Assembly (NCBI GenBank): GCA_006384855.1
Contig: VCJN01001942.1
Coordinates: forward strand, 124,001-188,000
Origin: Tetraselmis striata
Taxonomy: Eukaryota; Chlorophyta; Chlorodendrophyceae; Chlorodendrales; Chlorodendraceae
DNA: 64,000 nt
Direction of reading: 5' to 3'
The notes beneath the pieces are model-generated. The model was not told the origin of the DNA, made no database searches, and was given only the letters and a program-made list of their open reading frames with translations. Positions 31,201 through 43,300 of this stretch are shown piece after piece. Both the position numbers and the translations under genes were made by a program. Position 1 is the stretch's first letter. Each line of letters opens with the position of its first letter.

Positions 31201-32095
31201 TTGCGGGGCTCTCCAAGCTTGGCGCCACCTGATGCAAGGCGTGTGTGAGTGCGGATGTGTGAAATGGCCCGAAGGACCCGGGGATGGGGGGGGGGGGGGG
31301 GGGGGAGCCACCCGACGCGGCAGCCGCAGGAGGCATCCCTAAAGCGGGCAGAGAGGCCGCGCCCACCTTGGACATGGCCGCCAGGTGGACGACCGCCGTG
31401 ACGCCCCGCACCGCACCGGCACAGTCTTCCGCGTTGGTGACGTCCCCCTGCAAGGCCAGGCGGTGATGGCGCGACGTTGGTGCGGCTGTGGGATGCTGAG
31501 CCGTGTCCCCCCCCCCTTTCCCCCCCGCCATCACACCTGGATGGCATCCGTTGGATAGCACGCACGCACATGAACTGTATGCAGCCGCCGAGCGGGCGAG
31601 TGATGACGCGCAGGCGATGTAGGGATGAACAAGGATGAAAGGGGGGGGGGGGGGGGGGGGGGCTTGCTCGGACAACTCGCAGGTGCCGGTGATCGGTGTC
31701 GAGGTTGTCGATGCTGCCCGTTGACAAATCATCGAGCACTACCACGCGGTGACCCAGGCGGAGCAGCGCGTCTACCAGGTGAGACCCTGCGAGGTCATGC
31801 GCGGCGGCGATAACCGGCTTAGTCGCCACACACTGCCCACGCCCCAGCCGCCGCTAAGCCGCCATACGTGTATATTTGTTTATACCTAATCCGCGCGGGA
31901 CATGCACACGCATACACAGTCCGAGGCGCTGCTTCCGTCCTCACAACCGCTGCCGCGAGCCTCAAGCAAGCAAAGTACGCCCTGCTGACGCATACCTATG
32001 AAACCGGCCCCGCCCGTGACGAGCACCACCGCATCGTGGCCCGGCGCGCCAGCCGCCGCCCCCACTGCCCCGCTGTTGTCGTCGGCGCCGGCCAT
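28280..32095 (-). CDS. NAD-dependent nucleotide-sugar epimerase/dehydratase (extended SDR)
   Basis: Ten phase-consistent exons: 32095-31996, 31786-31677, 31447-31367, 31228-31118, 30960-30856, 30677-30609, 30464-30399, 29986-29885, 28941-28849 and 28447-28280. They give 334 residues, normal for an extended short-chain dehydrogenase. The NAD-binding TGGAGFIG is at about 27-34 (split by intron 1), and the acidic end of strand two is VVVLDDLSTG. The catalytic Ser region is AGSSTCYG (about 138-145), with Tyr163 and Lys167 in YAASK. Further family signatures are VYGPRQP, SRDFIHVADVAGA and INVGSG. These features place it with UDP-glucose/UDP-GlcNAc 4-epimerases and related enzymes, and the exact sugar cannot be read. 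No signal peptide is apparent, so cytosol is likely. Intron 8 (28942-29884) holds two G homopolymers. Confidence 0.92.
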
Positions 32096-32580
32096 CCTCT
32101 CGTCCCCGGCCCCCGGTGGGCGCGAACCTCGGCGGCGTCACGTTTTGTCACGGGATACACCTTAACCTGAAAATAGCCATTGCGTTTGAGTGGAATGGAG
32201 CTCGCGTCTGCCTATCTCGACGTAGCGGAGGGGTGGCCTGCAGCGGGCGTGACGTGCGGACGGGCTGATGATGATCTTGCTTTGAAGAACTGCAATATGG
32301 GATATATATTAATATTCATGTTTTCAACTATTTATCCGCCCATATCGACTACGCCCCGTCTACTGCTGGTACGCGTATTTATATAACGATCATACCATAC
32401 CAAAAGTGAAGGAAAGTTCGCCCGGATCGTATCATCAGCTCTCCCTGTAACCAAAAAGTTCACATCGTATCATCAGCTGAAGCCGCCCCAGCACTTGACC
32501 TCTTGCGCCAACTGCATTCGTAGGTCTGGCATGGCCCTCAGACCGTCGCCTCATTAGAATTCCGAAGGGCCATATCTCTA
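32096..32580. other. Divergent intergenic region, left part
   Basis: Region upstream of the epimerase start. It is AT-rich at 32290-32400. No gene is recognised. Confidence 0.4.
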
Positions 32581-32589
32581 TGGCTCTAT

Positions 32590-32745
32590 CCTACGGTCAT
32601 CAACCTGGTAAACATGGGACACGCCCGGGTCGATATTGCCCTTATTAGAAAGAGCCAGGAACAGAACCCGGGACCTCTTGGGTAAGAGACCAACGCTCGA
32701 TCGAGCGGACAAGGATTGTACCTTCTACTACTACCGTACCTGGGA
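32590..32745 (-). mobile_element. tRNA-like sequence, possible SINE head or tRNA pseudogene
   Basis: Reading the minus strand, GTCCGCTCGATCGAGCG, TTGGTCTCTTACCCAAG and CCCGGGTTCTGTTCCTGG follow at tRNA spacing. The last resembles a T-arm with a near-consensus B box (GGTTCTGTTCC against GGTTCGANTCC) and a five-pair stem CCGGG/CCTGG. The anticodon-like loop CTCTTAC would read CTT (Lys). The D loop is only four bases and the acceptor ends do not pair, so this is not a working tRNA. A tRNA-derived SINE or pseudogene fits best; no tail or target-site duplication is clear. Confidence 0.4.
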
Positions 32746-35093
32746 TAGCTGCGTCCATGCAAGATGGACTGAAATCCTGCCACTGTCGTCATAGCAGCAG
32801 CTTTCAGATGTCCCGCTGTGTCAGTGCGAGCGCATCGCCTAACACTCACATATCGGCCACCAAGCGGCTACTGTTGTCGTTTAGGCGCTTTCACTCGCGC
32901 TGCTTGTAGCCTGGCGTGGACATGTTTGGATATGACGCGGCAGTAGCTCCGACCGGGCCGAGCGAGAGCCGAGAGCCCCCTCCCCGCAATCAGGCCCATC
33001 GCTGTCGGGCTGGCGTCGTTTTTTTTGCGGCTGCTTGGCGGCGCGACCGGCGGGACGCCCGGTACCCTGGTGCAGTTAACATACGTAAATAACAGCGGCG
33101 ACGATGCTACTACCCTGTACCGACGTAGAAGTACGGGTACGCGACCGGTACGAGTGTACATTACGCGTGCTCGTGCTTCGAATACTGATGATGTAGCGTA
33201 CCTGCACTGACAATGGCACGCGCGCAGGGGCTCTCGCGCGTTCGCGGCGACTACGCAGGTACGATGATGCGGCAGTCTACTCGTACCAGTACTCGTACTG
33301 TTCCTACTTTGGTCCAGGTACAGGTACTGGTACGGATGTACTGATTTTAAAATACAATGCATGAAGAATGATAATTAACTGATTATTGGCGGGAACATCG
33401 TGTACTTTGTTCCTGTGTAGTGAATGCTGTTGGACACGTCACGTGCAGCTTTATGTTGTTGCGTTTTCGTATTTTATCATCGTGTAATCCTTAGTCGCTA
33501 CTGGTATAGGCACTGTAGGTCGTACTGGCACTATCGGTACCCGTCTAGAGGGCAGTCGTATGTATATACTACGTATATACGCCTCACCGCCTCGCATAGA
33601 GAATGAAAAAATAGTAGTTTAATATTGGGTGTATCGGTGTCTTTGTATCACCTCGTACTCAAATTAGTACGAGGTGTACCTTGTAGTGGTACTGTGCTTC
33701 TCAAACTCTCGATATACACGTCATCTGCGCGACTGTACGTCGTGGCGGCGGCCGAACTGCTGCCAGCCTGGCTGGTACATTTATGCAACCTCTCGGCGGC
33801 GCGCCGGTCGACGCCCCGGTCGTCGTCGCCTCACGTCGGCCGCTCGCGGCGGCAGGTCGGCACGGCGTTCAAATTCGCGTATAAAAAGGGCGGCAGTCCT
33901 GACTTCAGTAGCGAATTTCATTTCTAACGGATGGTGTCGGCAGTCAAAGCACGTGTACATCGTCCGTACGCGCTATCTCAATAAAATTACGTCAAAGTAC
34001 TGTTTTGTCGGCTACACACCCGCGATCAGCAAGTTGTCGGCCGCAGCGCTGGCTTGGGGTTGAACAGGCCGCCGCCCAACATCATCGTCCGGGAGCGCTT
34101 GTCTGCGCGCGCTGCTTGGTGGTGCTTTTGCATCGAGGTATGCCCCAATGGCTTCGCATGTCTGCCTTCCCGCGCTGTCCCCCTGGTTGGCTGCGCCCCG
34201 CGTGGAATATGGATGTCGTCCCTCGCGCCGCTCTATGCCACACTGACGGGAGGCAGCATGTCGGCCGTGTCGTTGCGTGTGTCTGGTTGGATGTGTGCAA
34301 CCTCTGCCGCGCGGAACCCTCGTATGCGTCGACCAGTAGTCGCTAACGGCCTCGCGTCGTTCACCCCCGCCTGGTTTCGAAATAACATCCAGCCAACCAT
34401 CCGTCCGAGCCGTCCTGTGCCTGCCAACACCCCTCATATCTCCGCCGCGAGGCGTTGGCAGCAGCTTCCGCCCGCTCCGTCTTGGCTCGGCGGCTGACTT
34501 AAGTCGGATACCGTGAACAACTTTCTGCCACTCAAGGGTTGCGTGGTAGTTGGAATAACACCTGTCGGCCAACCGCTTCCTCGGTGGCAGCCGCTCGATG
34601 GGTTGCCAGGCCAGGCGAGCAGCGGTGTTAACTCCGAGAACTGGCACTGCCGGCTCCACCGCGCTGCACCTCGAGGCGCCAAGCTGACGCGAGTTGTGCG
34701 TCAGTTCTCGCCATATGTGGCCCCGCGCTTCCGGTCTCCGTTGTTCGGAGTGGGTTCTCGGCCACGGAGCCGCCGGTGTCTGCTGCGCGCCGCTCGCTCC
34801 GTCTTGTACTGCCGGCAGTACGACTTTCGAATCCGCGATGACGTTCCTCTCCTCTTACCGGGCCTGCCAGCACCCCGGGCAGCGTGTCGCTCCCTTGACC
34901 TTGAAAGGGTTGAAGGTGCCTGGGATGCTTTGACAACGTTCCGCTTCTGACGCGGCCAACTATGCGCCACCTCGCGCCTTGCAGCTGGCTCGCCTGCTAG
35001 GCTCCCCCTGCCGGGCCGTCATCTATACATCCCGCGCAACAACGCGCCGCCGCCGCTGGCCGTCGTCCTGAGAACACCGGAGGAGCGGCAGGG
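32746..35093. promoter_or_regulatory. Epimerase/BET divergent intergenic region, GTAC-rich
   Basis: Contains the densest GTAC cluster in the window: about eight cores between 33255 and 33345, with others at 33058-33205 and 33530-33690. No gene is recognised between 33.7 and 35.0 kb. Open frames of up to 215 codons at 34.0-34.66 kb exist on both strands over the same bases, are not supported by motifs, and are left out. Confidence 0.35.
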
Positions 35094-36748
35094 ATGAGCC
35101 GAAAGGTGCGCCCAGAGCTTAACGAGCCGCGCGCCCTATCATTTCCCACCTGTCAAGCAAGCTTCTGCCTGCACGGTTGCTGCCCCCGGGCTATTTTCCC
35201 GTGTCCACAATGGGGAACAGGGGGGAAGGCGGTAGATCCCACTCCCTTTGCAGTAGTTTAGCCCCAGATATCCACCTGATCCTCCACCCGCTCCTTTTCG
35301 CTCTCGCTTTCGCGCGACTCACCCACCCGCTATCTGTTCACCACACAGGAAACGGACGCAGGCCCCTCCGGCGCTGAGTTAGACACGGCGGGCACGCCCG
35401 AGACAACCACTCGCGGCGATGCTTTGGAATCCGATGTCGGGCCGTCCAAGCCTGTGCCGCCAGCGAAGCTGCGCCGGCTGGCTTTCCGTCTTGACAGCGG
35501 CAGCCTGATCTGCTGCGACCGCAACGGCGGCGGCGAGCCTCCCGACGCCGCGCCTGTCGTCCTTCTCTCCGTAGACGACGCCGCCGAGGCCGGCCGAACC
35601 TCCCACGCCGATGTGCTCCGCGCCCAACGACACTTGGAAGCGCTGTACCGGGCGGCGGCGCCGCGCATCGCCGCCGCGCACGAGGCCGCGCTCGCAGCCG
35701 CCGCAGCCGGCGGCGCCGCTCCGGACCCCCCCGCCGGCTTGAAGCGCTTACGCACGGACGGCGACAAGGGCTTGGATCCCGACGCCGCCGGCACGCCGAT
35801 ATTCTCCCCCGGTGGCACCGTGCTTAGTGGCGGCGAACCCCCGCCGCCGCCCGACTGGTTGGAGCGCTGCCGGGCGATGCACAAGACGGTGATGGACTTC
35901 CTTGGCAACGCGCTGCCCATCTTCGACCGCCCCGTGGACGCCGCGGTGGTGCCGGACTACTACAAGGTGGTGAAGACCCCGATGGACCTCGGCACCATCC
36001 TCGCCAAGCTCAACAGCGCGGAATACACACGGCCCTCAGAGTTTGCCACCGACATTCGGCAGGTGCCAGCCGCCACACCACTGCGTGTCGTCTGCCTGAT
36101 TTCAAATGCTGTAGGTGTGCTGGAAATTGACAACTTGTTGCCCTCCCTCCCGGTGAGCAGGTCTGGTACAACTGCAAACTGTACAACAAGAAGGGCGACT
36201 ACGTCGAGCGCACCGGCACCTCCGCCGGCCTCCACTTTGAGAGGCTATGGGCCGCCAGCGGGCTGGCGGAGAGCAAGGACCGCAGCCGCCGCTCCAACGC
36301 CGGCCTGGCCGCCGCCAAGTTTGAGCCGCCGGCCGCCGTGGCCAGCAAGCGCCCCAGGGGCGGCCCCACCGCGTCGTCTGCTCGCTCTGGCGGCCTCGGC
36401 AAGTCGAGCTCCAAGGCCGGCAGGGGCGGCAAGAAGGCCGGCGCCGGCGGCAAGAAGGGCGGTGCAACAGCGATGCTGATGTCGCACGACCAAAAGGTGG
36501 CCCTCGCGGAGAAGCTGGGCGACCTGGACGAGGCGGCGCTGCACGGCGTGGTGGGCATCATCCGCGAGCGCACGCAGCTGGGCGGCGACGACGAGGAGAT
36601 CGAGCTCGACATCGAGGCGCTCGACAGCGGCACCCTGTGGGCGCTGGACGGCTACCTGAAGAACCTCGACGGCGGCGCCGCCCCGGCGGCGGACGACTCG
36701 GGGAGCGACTCGGACTCGAGCACGGAGTCGGACTCTGATGACGAGTAG
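35094..36748 (+). CDS. BET-type bromodomain protein (bromodomain plus NET)
   Basis: Three exons: 35094-35105 (only MSRK), 35349-36062 and 36161-36748. They give 437 residues. A single bromodomain spans about 174-270: WLERCRAMHKTVMDFL, the ZA-loop segment FDRPVDAAVVPDYYKVVK, PMDLGTI, and YNCKLYN after the intron. The acetyl-lysine-binding Asn is about N247. A Lys/Gly-rich linker (KAGRGGKKAGAGGKKG) precedes a NET domain (QKVALAEKLGDLDEAAL ... EEIELDIEAL, about 345-405). The end is acidic (DSGSDSDSSTESDSDDE). One bromodomain followed by NET is the plant/algal GTE arrangement; animal BETs have two. These proteins read histone acetylation and recruit transcription factors. The 12-nt first exon is the least certain part; translation could also start at 35424, which loses only 29 residues. 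Confidence 0.93.
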
Positions 36749-37355
36749 AGCGCAGCAGCGTGACGCCTGATGCCCCGCGTAACTAGTTTATAAATATATA
36801 TACACATCATGTACACGTCCGCACATGGGCACACCTTTAACACAGTACAAGCAGCTGATATATCAACCAGGCCGTGCTTGTGGCCTCACCACTCGCCATC
36901 GGCTGCCTCCACTTCCGATGACGTTGAAGCGGCAGCAATCTGCACCGCCCAACAGACTTGCAAGTGAACCGATGCAGGGGATGCTGCTTAAAGGTGGCGG
37001 ATGGTGCCCTTCCGTGCCTGCTCAGCAAGCCATGCCCAGGTTGCCACATGTTTCCTGGGATATGTTCAATGCCATTGGATATACGACCCGTGTGAACTAT
37101 TTTCACAATGGCATGCAGCAACAGGGGCTGTTTGACCCGCCTCCTCCCACTCGGAACAGTGCATATGTGGCCATCCACGGGGGGGCGGCGTGCCGTCTAT
37201 GTCGGACGCCGCAGCAGCAATGGCGTAGCCACCACGGCAAGCTGCTGCAGGAAGCTCTGTCGGTCACATGAGTGGCAGGCAGTGCGTAGGGCGAGAGGCA
37301 TCCCATGGCGCCGCGTCATCGGGCGGGATGCACAAGTGGAAGAAACGCGGGCTAC
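36749..37355. other. BET/APC2 tail-to-tail region
   Basis: About 600 bp between the stops of BET (+) and APC2 (-), holding both 3' regions. It is AT-rich around 36783-36815. No further gene and no clear poly(A) signal are seen. Confidence 0.45.
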
Positions 37356-40300
37356 CTAGGTGCGCTTCTTGTACGCGCCGCCCTCGAAGGCGAGCTTCTC
37401 CTCGCGCACCAGCCGGCTCAGGAAGGCGGCCACCTCGTCGGCGCTCTTGTCGAAGCCGGCGACGAACATCTTGAGCATGTTGTGGATCATGGCGGGCGGC
37501 AGCTCCTCGTGGTTGGTGAGCATGCCGAGCACAAAGCTCTCGTGCACCGCCATGTCCGCCGCCGCCTGCTCCTCCGCCGCCGACGGCCCCGCCTCCTCCT
37601 CCACCGCCGCCGCCGCCGCGCCGTCCGCCGCCGCCGAGTAGTGCTGCGCCGCGGTGTACACGGGCGCCCCCGCGCCGGCGCGGCTCTCCACCAGCACGCC
37701 CGCGTTGACCCAGAAGAGCGCCTTGCGCCGCAGCACCGCCGCCGGCAGCCCCAGCGCCTCCGCCAGCTCCGCCGCGCCCCACCTCTGCTGCTCCTGCAAC
37801 CAGCCACCCCGGCACACACGCGCACACGTCAGCGCGGCAGCCCAGGCGGCGCACCGACAGCAGCAGACGAGCGCCTGGGCGCTGCTGTGATTTAACGTGG
37901 TGGGCGCTGCGGCCTACCCGCCCCTGATTCACCAGCTAGGCTGTACGACTGTCGTTTAGGGTTTGTGACCCTATTTGGCAGGTTTTTGTATCCAGGGTTT
38001 CTGCGGTCCCCTCATCTACTGCAACATGTTCAGCAGGTCTACGTCCATGTACAGCAGGATGTACATCACCCAACACATACACATTTAGTTAGCTGGGCGC
38101 CGAGCGGGGTCGCGAAGACAATGATTGAAGTCTCTTGCACCATTGGGCCAGAGATTCCGTGGGCGGTGCGGATAGGTTTCCAGGTACATACAGGTATTCC
38201 CCCTTTGTCATGAGGGGCCAATGTACGGGTGCCGACCCGACCAAAAGAACCCATTTTGGGGCCCTCGTAAAAGGGGTGCCATTTGGGGTGCCATCAAATG
38301 TTCCTAATTCTCGTAATGATCTCATGATGCATTCGTCTGAAATCGAACCAACAAGGACACCGCGTGTCCAGAGTTTTTTGTTTTTATAGTCGGGTAGGCA
38401 CCCGTAGACAATACTTCACAGCGAAGCAACAGCGCGATGACGGGGCTTATATCTACTACACCTCTCGCTCTCTGTTGCGAGCATGCGATATCCGCCATCA
38501 CGACGCTATGGAAGCCTGTCTACGTATGCCCCTGCATGTCTGGCAGGTTGAGCCCGGTGCGGCGCCGGGCTAATCGGAGGAGCAGGCGGCAGCCCGGGGA
38601 GGGGCAAGGCAAGCAGGCAGAGCAGCGGCAGCGCCGCGAGCAAAGGCAATGGGTACTTCCATGGTACTTCCATGGTCGCCGGGTACTTCCATGCCAGGCG
38701 TGCGGCAGCCCCCCCCCCCCCCCCCCACACCCCAGATCGCACCTGGAACTGCAGCAGGATGGACGCCAGCAGGGCGGGCACGCAGAACTCCAGCGTGGTG
38801 TCGCCCACCTGCGGGGCGCGGGGCACATTGGGGCGGCGGCCGGGGTCACCGCACTGCGCACATGCGAGCACCCACGGCTGTTAACTAAGCTGACTGAGGT
38901 TTACCTCCCCGGGAAGGGGCGCGTTCACTGCGCGCAGCAGCAGCGACCGCATGCGTGGTACCAAGGTACATTATCAGCGACCGCAGACATTGCGACAGGG
39001 CAGCGTCATCCACCCAGCAGACATGGATACTACTCCTGGAGCACATGATGCAGCCAGCGCCACTCTCGTGACGGAAGCAGCGAAACAAGGGATGGCAGGG
39101 TGCGTCGATAATGCTACTAGCGGATGGAAAGAAATGGCAGCCAAGGGGGAGAGTGGGAGACGGCTTTGACGCCAGCGAGTCGGCGTAAGACTCGTACAGT
39201 CGTACAGGTACAATGTCGAACCTCGACAGCGCGGACGACAAGGCAAAGGAGGTGAAGAGGGCGCCTGGGGGGAGGGGGGGGGTTCCTCGTCGTGATGATA
39301 ATGTGTGCGGTGTGGCATTCGAAGATGCCCCACGGAGAGGGCGGGGCAGCGGCGACAACGGCCCGGCGGTGATCGTGTTCCGGCCGCACCTGCACCTCCA
39401 GGTCGGCCATGCCGTGCTGCAGCCCAAAAACCAGCTTCCTCGGCGCCTTCAAGCGGTGGTACCTGCGCCGCATCACGCAGGGATTGACGCGTGGGAGGTC
39501 GGGATGCCTCCGCAGAGTACCCCCTACTGCCTGCCAAAGCCGATGAAAGCAGATGCCAAATATTTGCACGTGCAGTCATGATTTTATATTATAACTGTAT
39601 TTAGCGGCCTTCTAGGGTTTAAAGCCTAAAAGTCGGCAAAGGGAGCTGAGCAGAATCGCTACTACAGCTAAGCGAGAGCCAGAGACATGCCGGAGTAGCG
39701 GGAGTATGTTGTGTGTGGGGGGGGGGGGGGGGGGGGGCACCGGTCCGCAAATGTATCGGCCATCTTCTGAATGGGCGCCGGCAGGTTCATCTGTTGGTCT
39801 GTGCGCACAAGCAGGAGCGGAGACAAGAGTCATTGCCTCCGAAGCGGAGCAATGAGAACACCGCCACCACAATGGATAGGGGTTTGGCGATGCTAGGGGT
39901 TTTAGTACGACGAGCATGGGTCTCGCGAACAGCAAGGTTTTTTGTTCATTGCGGCGCGGGCGCCACCTTTGAAGGGCGGCCAGAAGAGGGTGGACAGAAC
40001 GCTGGCGTCGAAGATGGCGAGGTCGGCTGGTGCCTCGCCCGAATCGCCGGCGAGCGGCGTGTCCACCGGCAGCCGCTTGATGTTGGCGTTGATGCGTTTC
40101 GAGTCGGCGATGTCCTTCAGCATCACCTCGCAGCTGTGCAGGTTGGCGTCGCCGAAGCGCAGCTTGAGCAGCTCCAGCGTGCGGATCTCGCGCTGCGTAT
40201 CGTAGTCCGTCTTCGTGAGCAGCTTCTCCGCGAGCATGGCTCTGCATCGACGGCGACGGCCCAGTCCAGACTGCGTGAGGCCGTGCTGCAACGTGACGAT

Positions 40301-43300
40301 CCTCCGCGTAGGACGAGGTGCCGCCCCGTCTTTGCCAGTTGTCGAATCGGCGATATTCTCTAGAATAACCCGTGGCTGAATACGTCTAGGACGCTGCGAC
40401 CCATTGTTTGAAAACTCCGCGCTTTGACGACTGTCGCACCTAGCAGTAAACACCGACGACTAGCCGTCGACAAGAAAAGGCGCGCTATTTCACATCGCCG
40501 CCTCTTGTTGCCTAGTTGTCAACGGCGAATAGTTACCATCGTGCGGCATGTATCGACAGCAGCCGTAAAGGTGTAGTCGCTTAGAACAGGTGTCGCACAA
40601 ATACCTGCATCGAATATTCGTCAACAATTTGTATGAATGTGCGTCTCGTGTTGATTTATGGGCGAGAGAGCCGCGGGGCCCACCGGTACTCGTTGATGAA
40701 CAGCTCCTTGCTGCCGTAGATACCGATGAGCATGTTGATGACGTCGTAGGTACGCCGGCTGCGCGGGCTCCGCGACGGGTCCGCCTCCACGGGGTCCGGC
40801 TCCCAGTCGTCCATCGTCGCCAGCACCGCCTCGTCGGTCTCGCCCTCCTCGCCGTCGCTGTCGGCGCCCGTCTCGCCACGCTTTAGCTCGGTATACAGCG
40901 TCTCTATGCCCTCCTCGCCGCCCTCCGTGTCGTCGGTCAGCATGGTGACGATGCACCGGATGGTGTCCTGCTCGTAGAGGCAAAAATGGCCGTTCAGAAA
41001 CATATTTCGCCCTCGCCACACTACTGTGCCCCCTACTAATATCATACAGTACGGGCAACCACACTTGTGAGTACTACTTCGAATGTACTACTGCTTTCGA
41101 CCCCCTCGCAAAGAAGGAAGACTACCGGTAAATATACATCGAGAAATATATATGAATACACCACGAGTTTGGCACGCAGTCTCGGACTCGATTATGTGGC
41201 CACTCGATTCGTCATTTTTGCGACCTGCCAGCGCGGTACTAACTATTATGGGTAGTAGTCGCATGCCCACCTTGCGGCGCTTGAGGTAGTCCTTGATCGG
41301 CTGGCCCACCGCCTCCAGCAGCACCCCCGCGGGGTCCAGGTCGCGCAGCGCCTTGATGGTGGAGACGTACTGCTGGATGATGTCCGTCGTGGCCGCGCCG
41401 GCGTGCAGCAGGCGCTTCTGGATGGCGGCGGTGAAGCGCTGGATGAAGGCCTGCTGGTTGTTGGTGTTGCAGAGGCACTCGCACAGGTCCTGCCCGCACC
41501 CCGCCGTGTCAGTCTCGCGCCCACACAGTCCTCATCAGAAAGAATGGAGGCGGGGTGGGGGGGGGGCAATGGGTACGATAATGGTTTCGGAGCACAGTGG
41601 CTCACTTTTGTACTTATTGTCAGTACTCATGATCCACCTATTATGTCCGGTGTTCTCTCTTGGGGGGGGGGGGGGGGGGGACATAGCTATATTTGGGAGT
41701 AAGGCAATGGCACTATGGCTCACTTCTGTACTTCTTGCCAGTACTCATTGTCCACTACTATGTCCGGTGTTCTCTTTTGGGGGGGAGGGGGGGGGACACA
41801 TATTTGGGAGTGGGGCAATGGTACGATGATGGTTTCGGAGCACAGTGGCTCGCTTCTGTACTTCTTGCCAGTACTCATGATCCACCTACTATGTCCGGGG
41901 TTCTCTTTTTTTGGGGGGGGGGGGGGGGCGGGGGAGGGGGGACATATATTTGTGAATGGGGCAATGGTACGATGATGGTTTCGGAGCACAGTGGCTCGCT
42001 TCTGTACTTCTTGCCAGTACTCATGATCCACCTACTATGCCCGGTGTTCTCTTTCTGAGGGGGGAGGGGGGGGACACATATTTGGGAGTGGGGCAATGGT
42101 ACGATGATGGTTTCGGAGCACAGTGGCTCGCTTCTGTACTTCTTGCCAGTACTCATGATCCACCTACTATGTCCGGCGTTCTCTTTTTTGGGGGGGGGAA
42201 GGGGGGGCATGTATTTGGGAGGGAGGCAATGGTACGATGATGGTTTCGGAGCACAGTGGCTCACTTCTGTACTTCTTGCCAGTATTCGTGAACCTCCTAC
42301 TATGCCCGGTGTTCTCTTTCTGAGGGGGGAGGGGGGGGACACATATTTGGGAGGGAGGCAATGGTACGATGATGGTTTCGGAGCACAGTGGCTCGCTTCT
42401 GTACTTCTTGCCAGTACTCATGATCCACCTACTATGCCCGGTGTTCTCTTTCTGAGGGGGGAGGGGGGGGGACACATATTTGGGAGTGGGGCAATGGTAC
42501 GATGATGGTTTCGGAGCACAGTGGCTCGCTTCTGTACTTCTTGCCAGTACTCATGATCCACCTACTATGTCCGGCGTTCTATTTTTGGGGGGGGGGGAAG
42601 GGGGGACATGTATTTGGGAGGGAGGCAATGGTACGATGATGGTTTCGGAGCACAGTGGCTCACTTCTGTACTTCTTGCCAGTATTCGTGAACCTCCTACT
42701 ATGCCGGTTGTCCTCTTTTTTCGCGCGGGGGGGGGGGGGGGGGGGGGGGGGGATGGTACGATGATGGTTTCGAAGCACTGTGGATTACTTGTACTAATTG
42801 TCAGTACTCATGGTCTTCCTACTATGCCAGGCGCCCTCTTTTTTTTTTTTTTTGGGTGGGGAGGGGGGCGGCGGGGGGGGGGAGGGGGGGGATCGCACCT
42901 CCACTGCTGGCACGCTGTCCGGGTAGTCCACCACGATATCAAACATCTCGCTGATGCGCAGCTCTGCGATGGTGTTGTACACGTAGTAGTCCAGGCGCGA
43001 CTCCCACTCGGCGCGCTTGGCCGCCTCCGACGCCGAGCTGTGCCCCTCCGCCCACCTGGGAGGCGCCGAACCCACACCACAATCAATCAGCTCAATCAAG
43101 GCTGAAGAATGGATGCGCGATGACGCCGGTCTGCACGAAAGTCGGTCTTGCGGCGTCGTCACAGGTGCCTGCAGCCACGTGCCGAGGCGGGCGGGGCGCA
43201 CCCGCACAGCAGGCTCACAAACGCGAGCGGGATGGAGTGCACGTAGCGGCGCGCGCCGGCGAGGAAGTGCGCCTCGAAGCTACCCTTGGCGGTGGCGGAC

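Noticed and set aside
34012-34659. 215-codon minus frame and 147-codon plus frame over the same bases
   Set aside because: Neither has recognisable motifs or splice-supported extensions, and GC-rich DNA readily gives such pairs. Kept as intergenic.
41293-42778. Many overlapping open frames of 60-180 codons with similar sequence on both strands
   Set aside because: All are readings of the 132-bp minisatellite in APC2 intron 8, between exons that join in phase without them.
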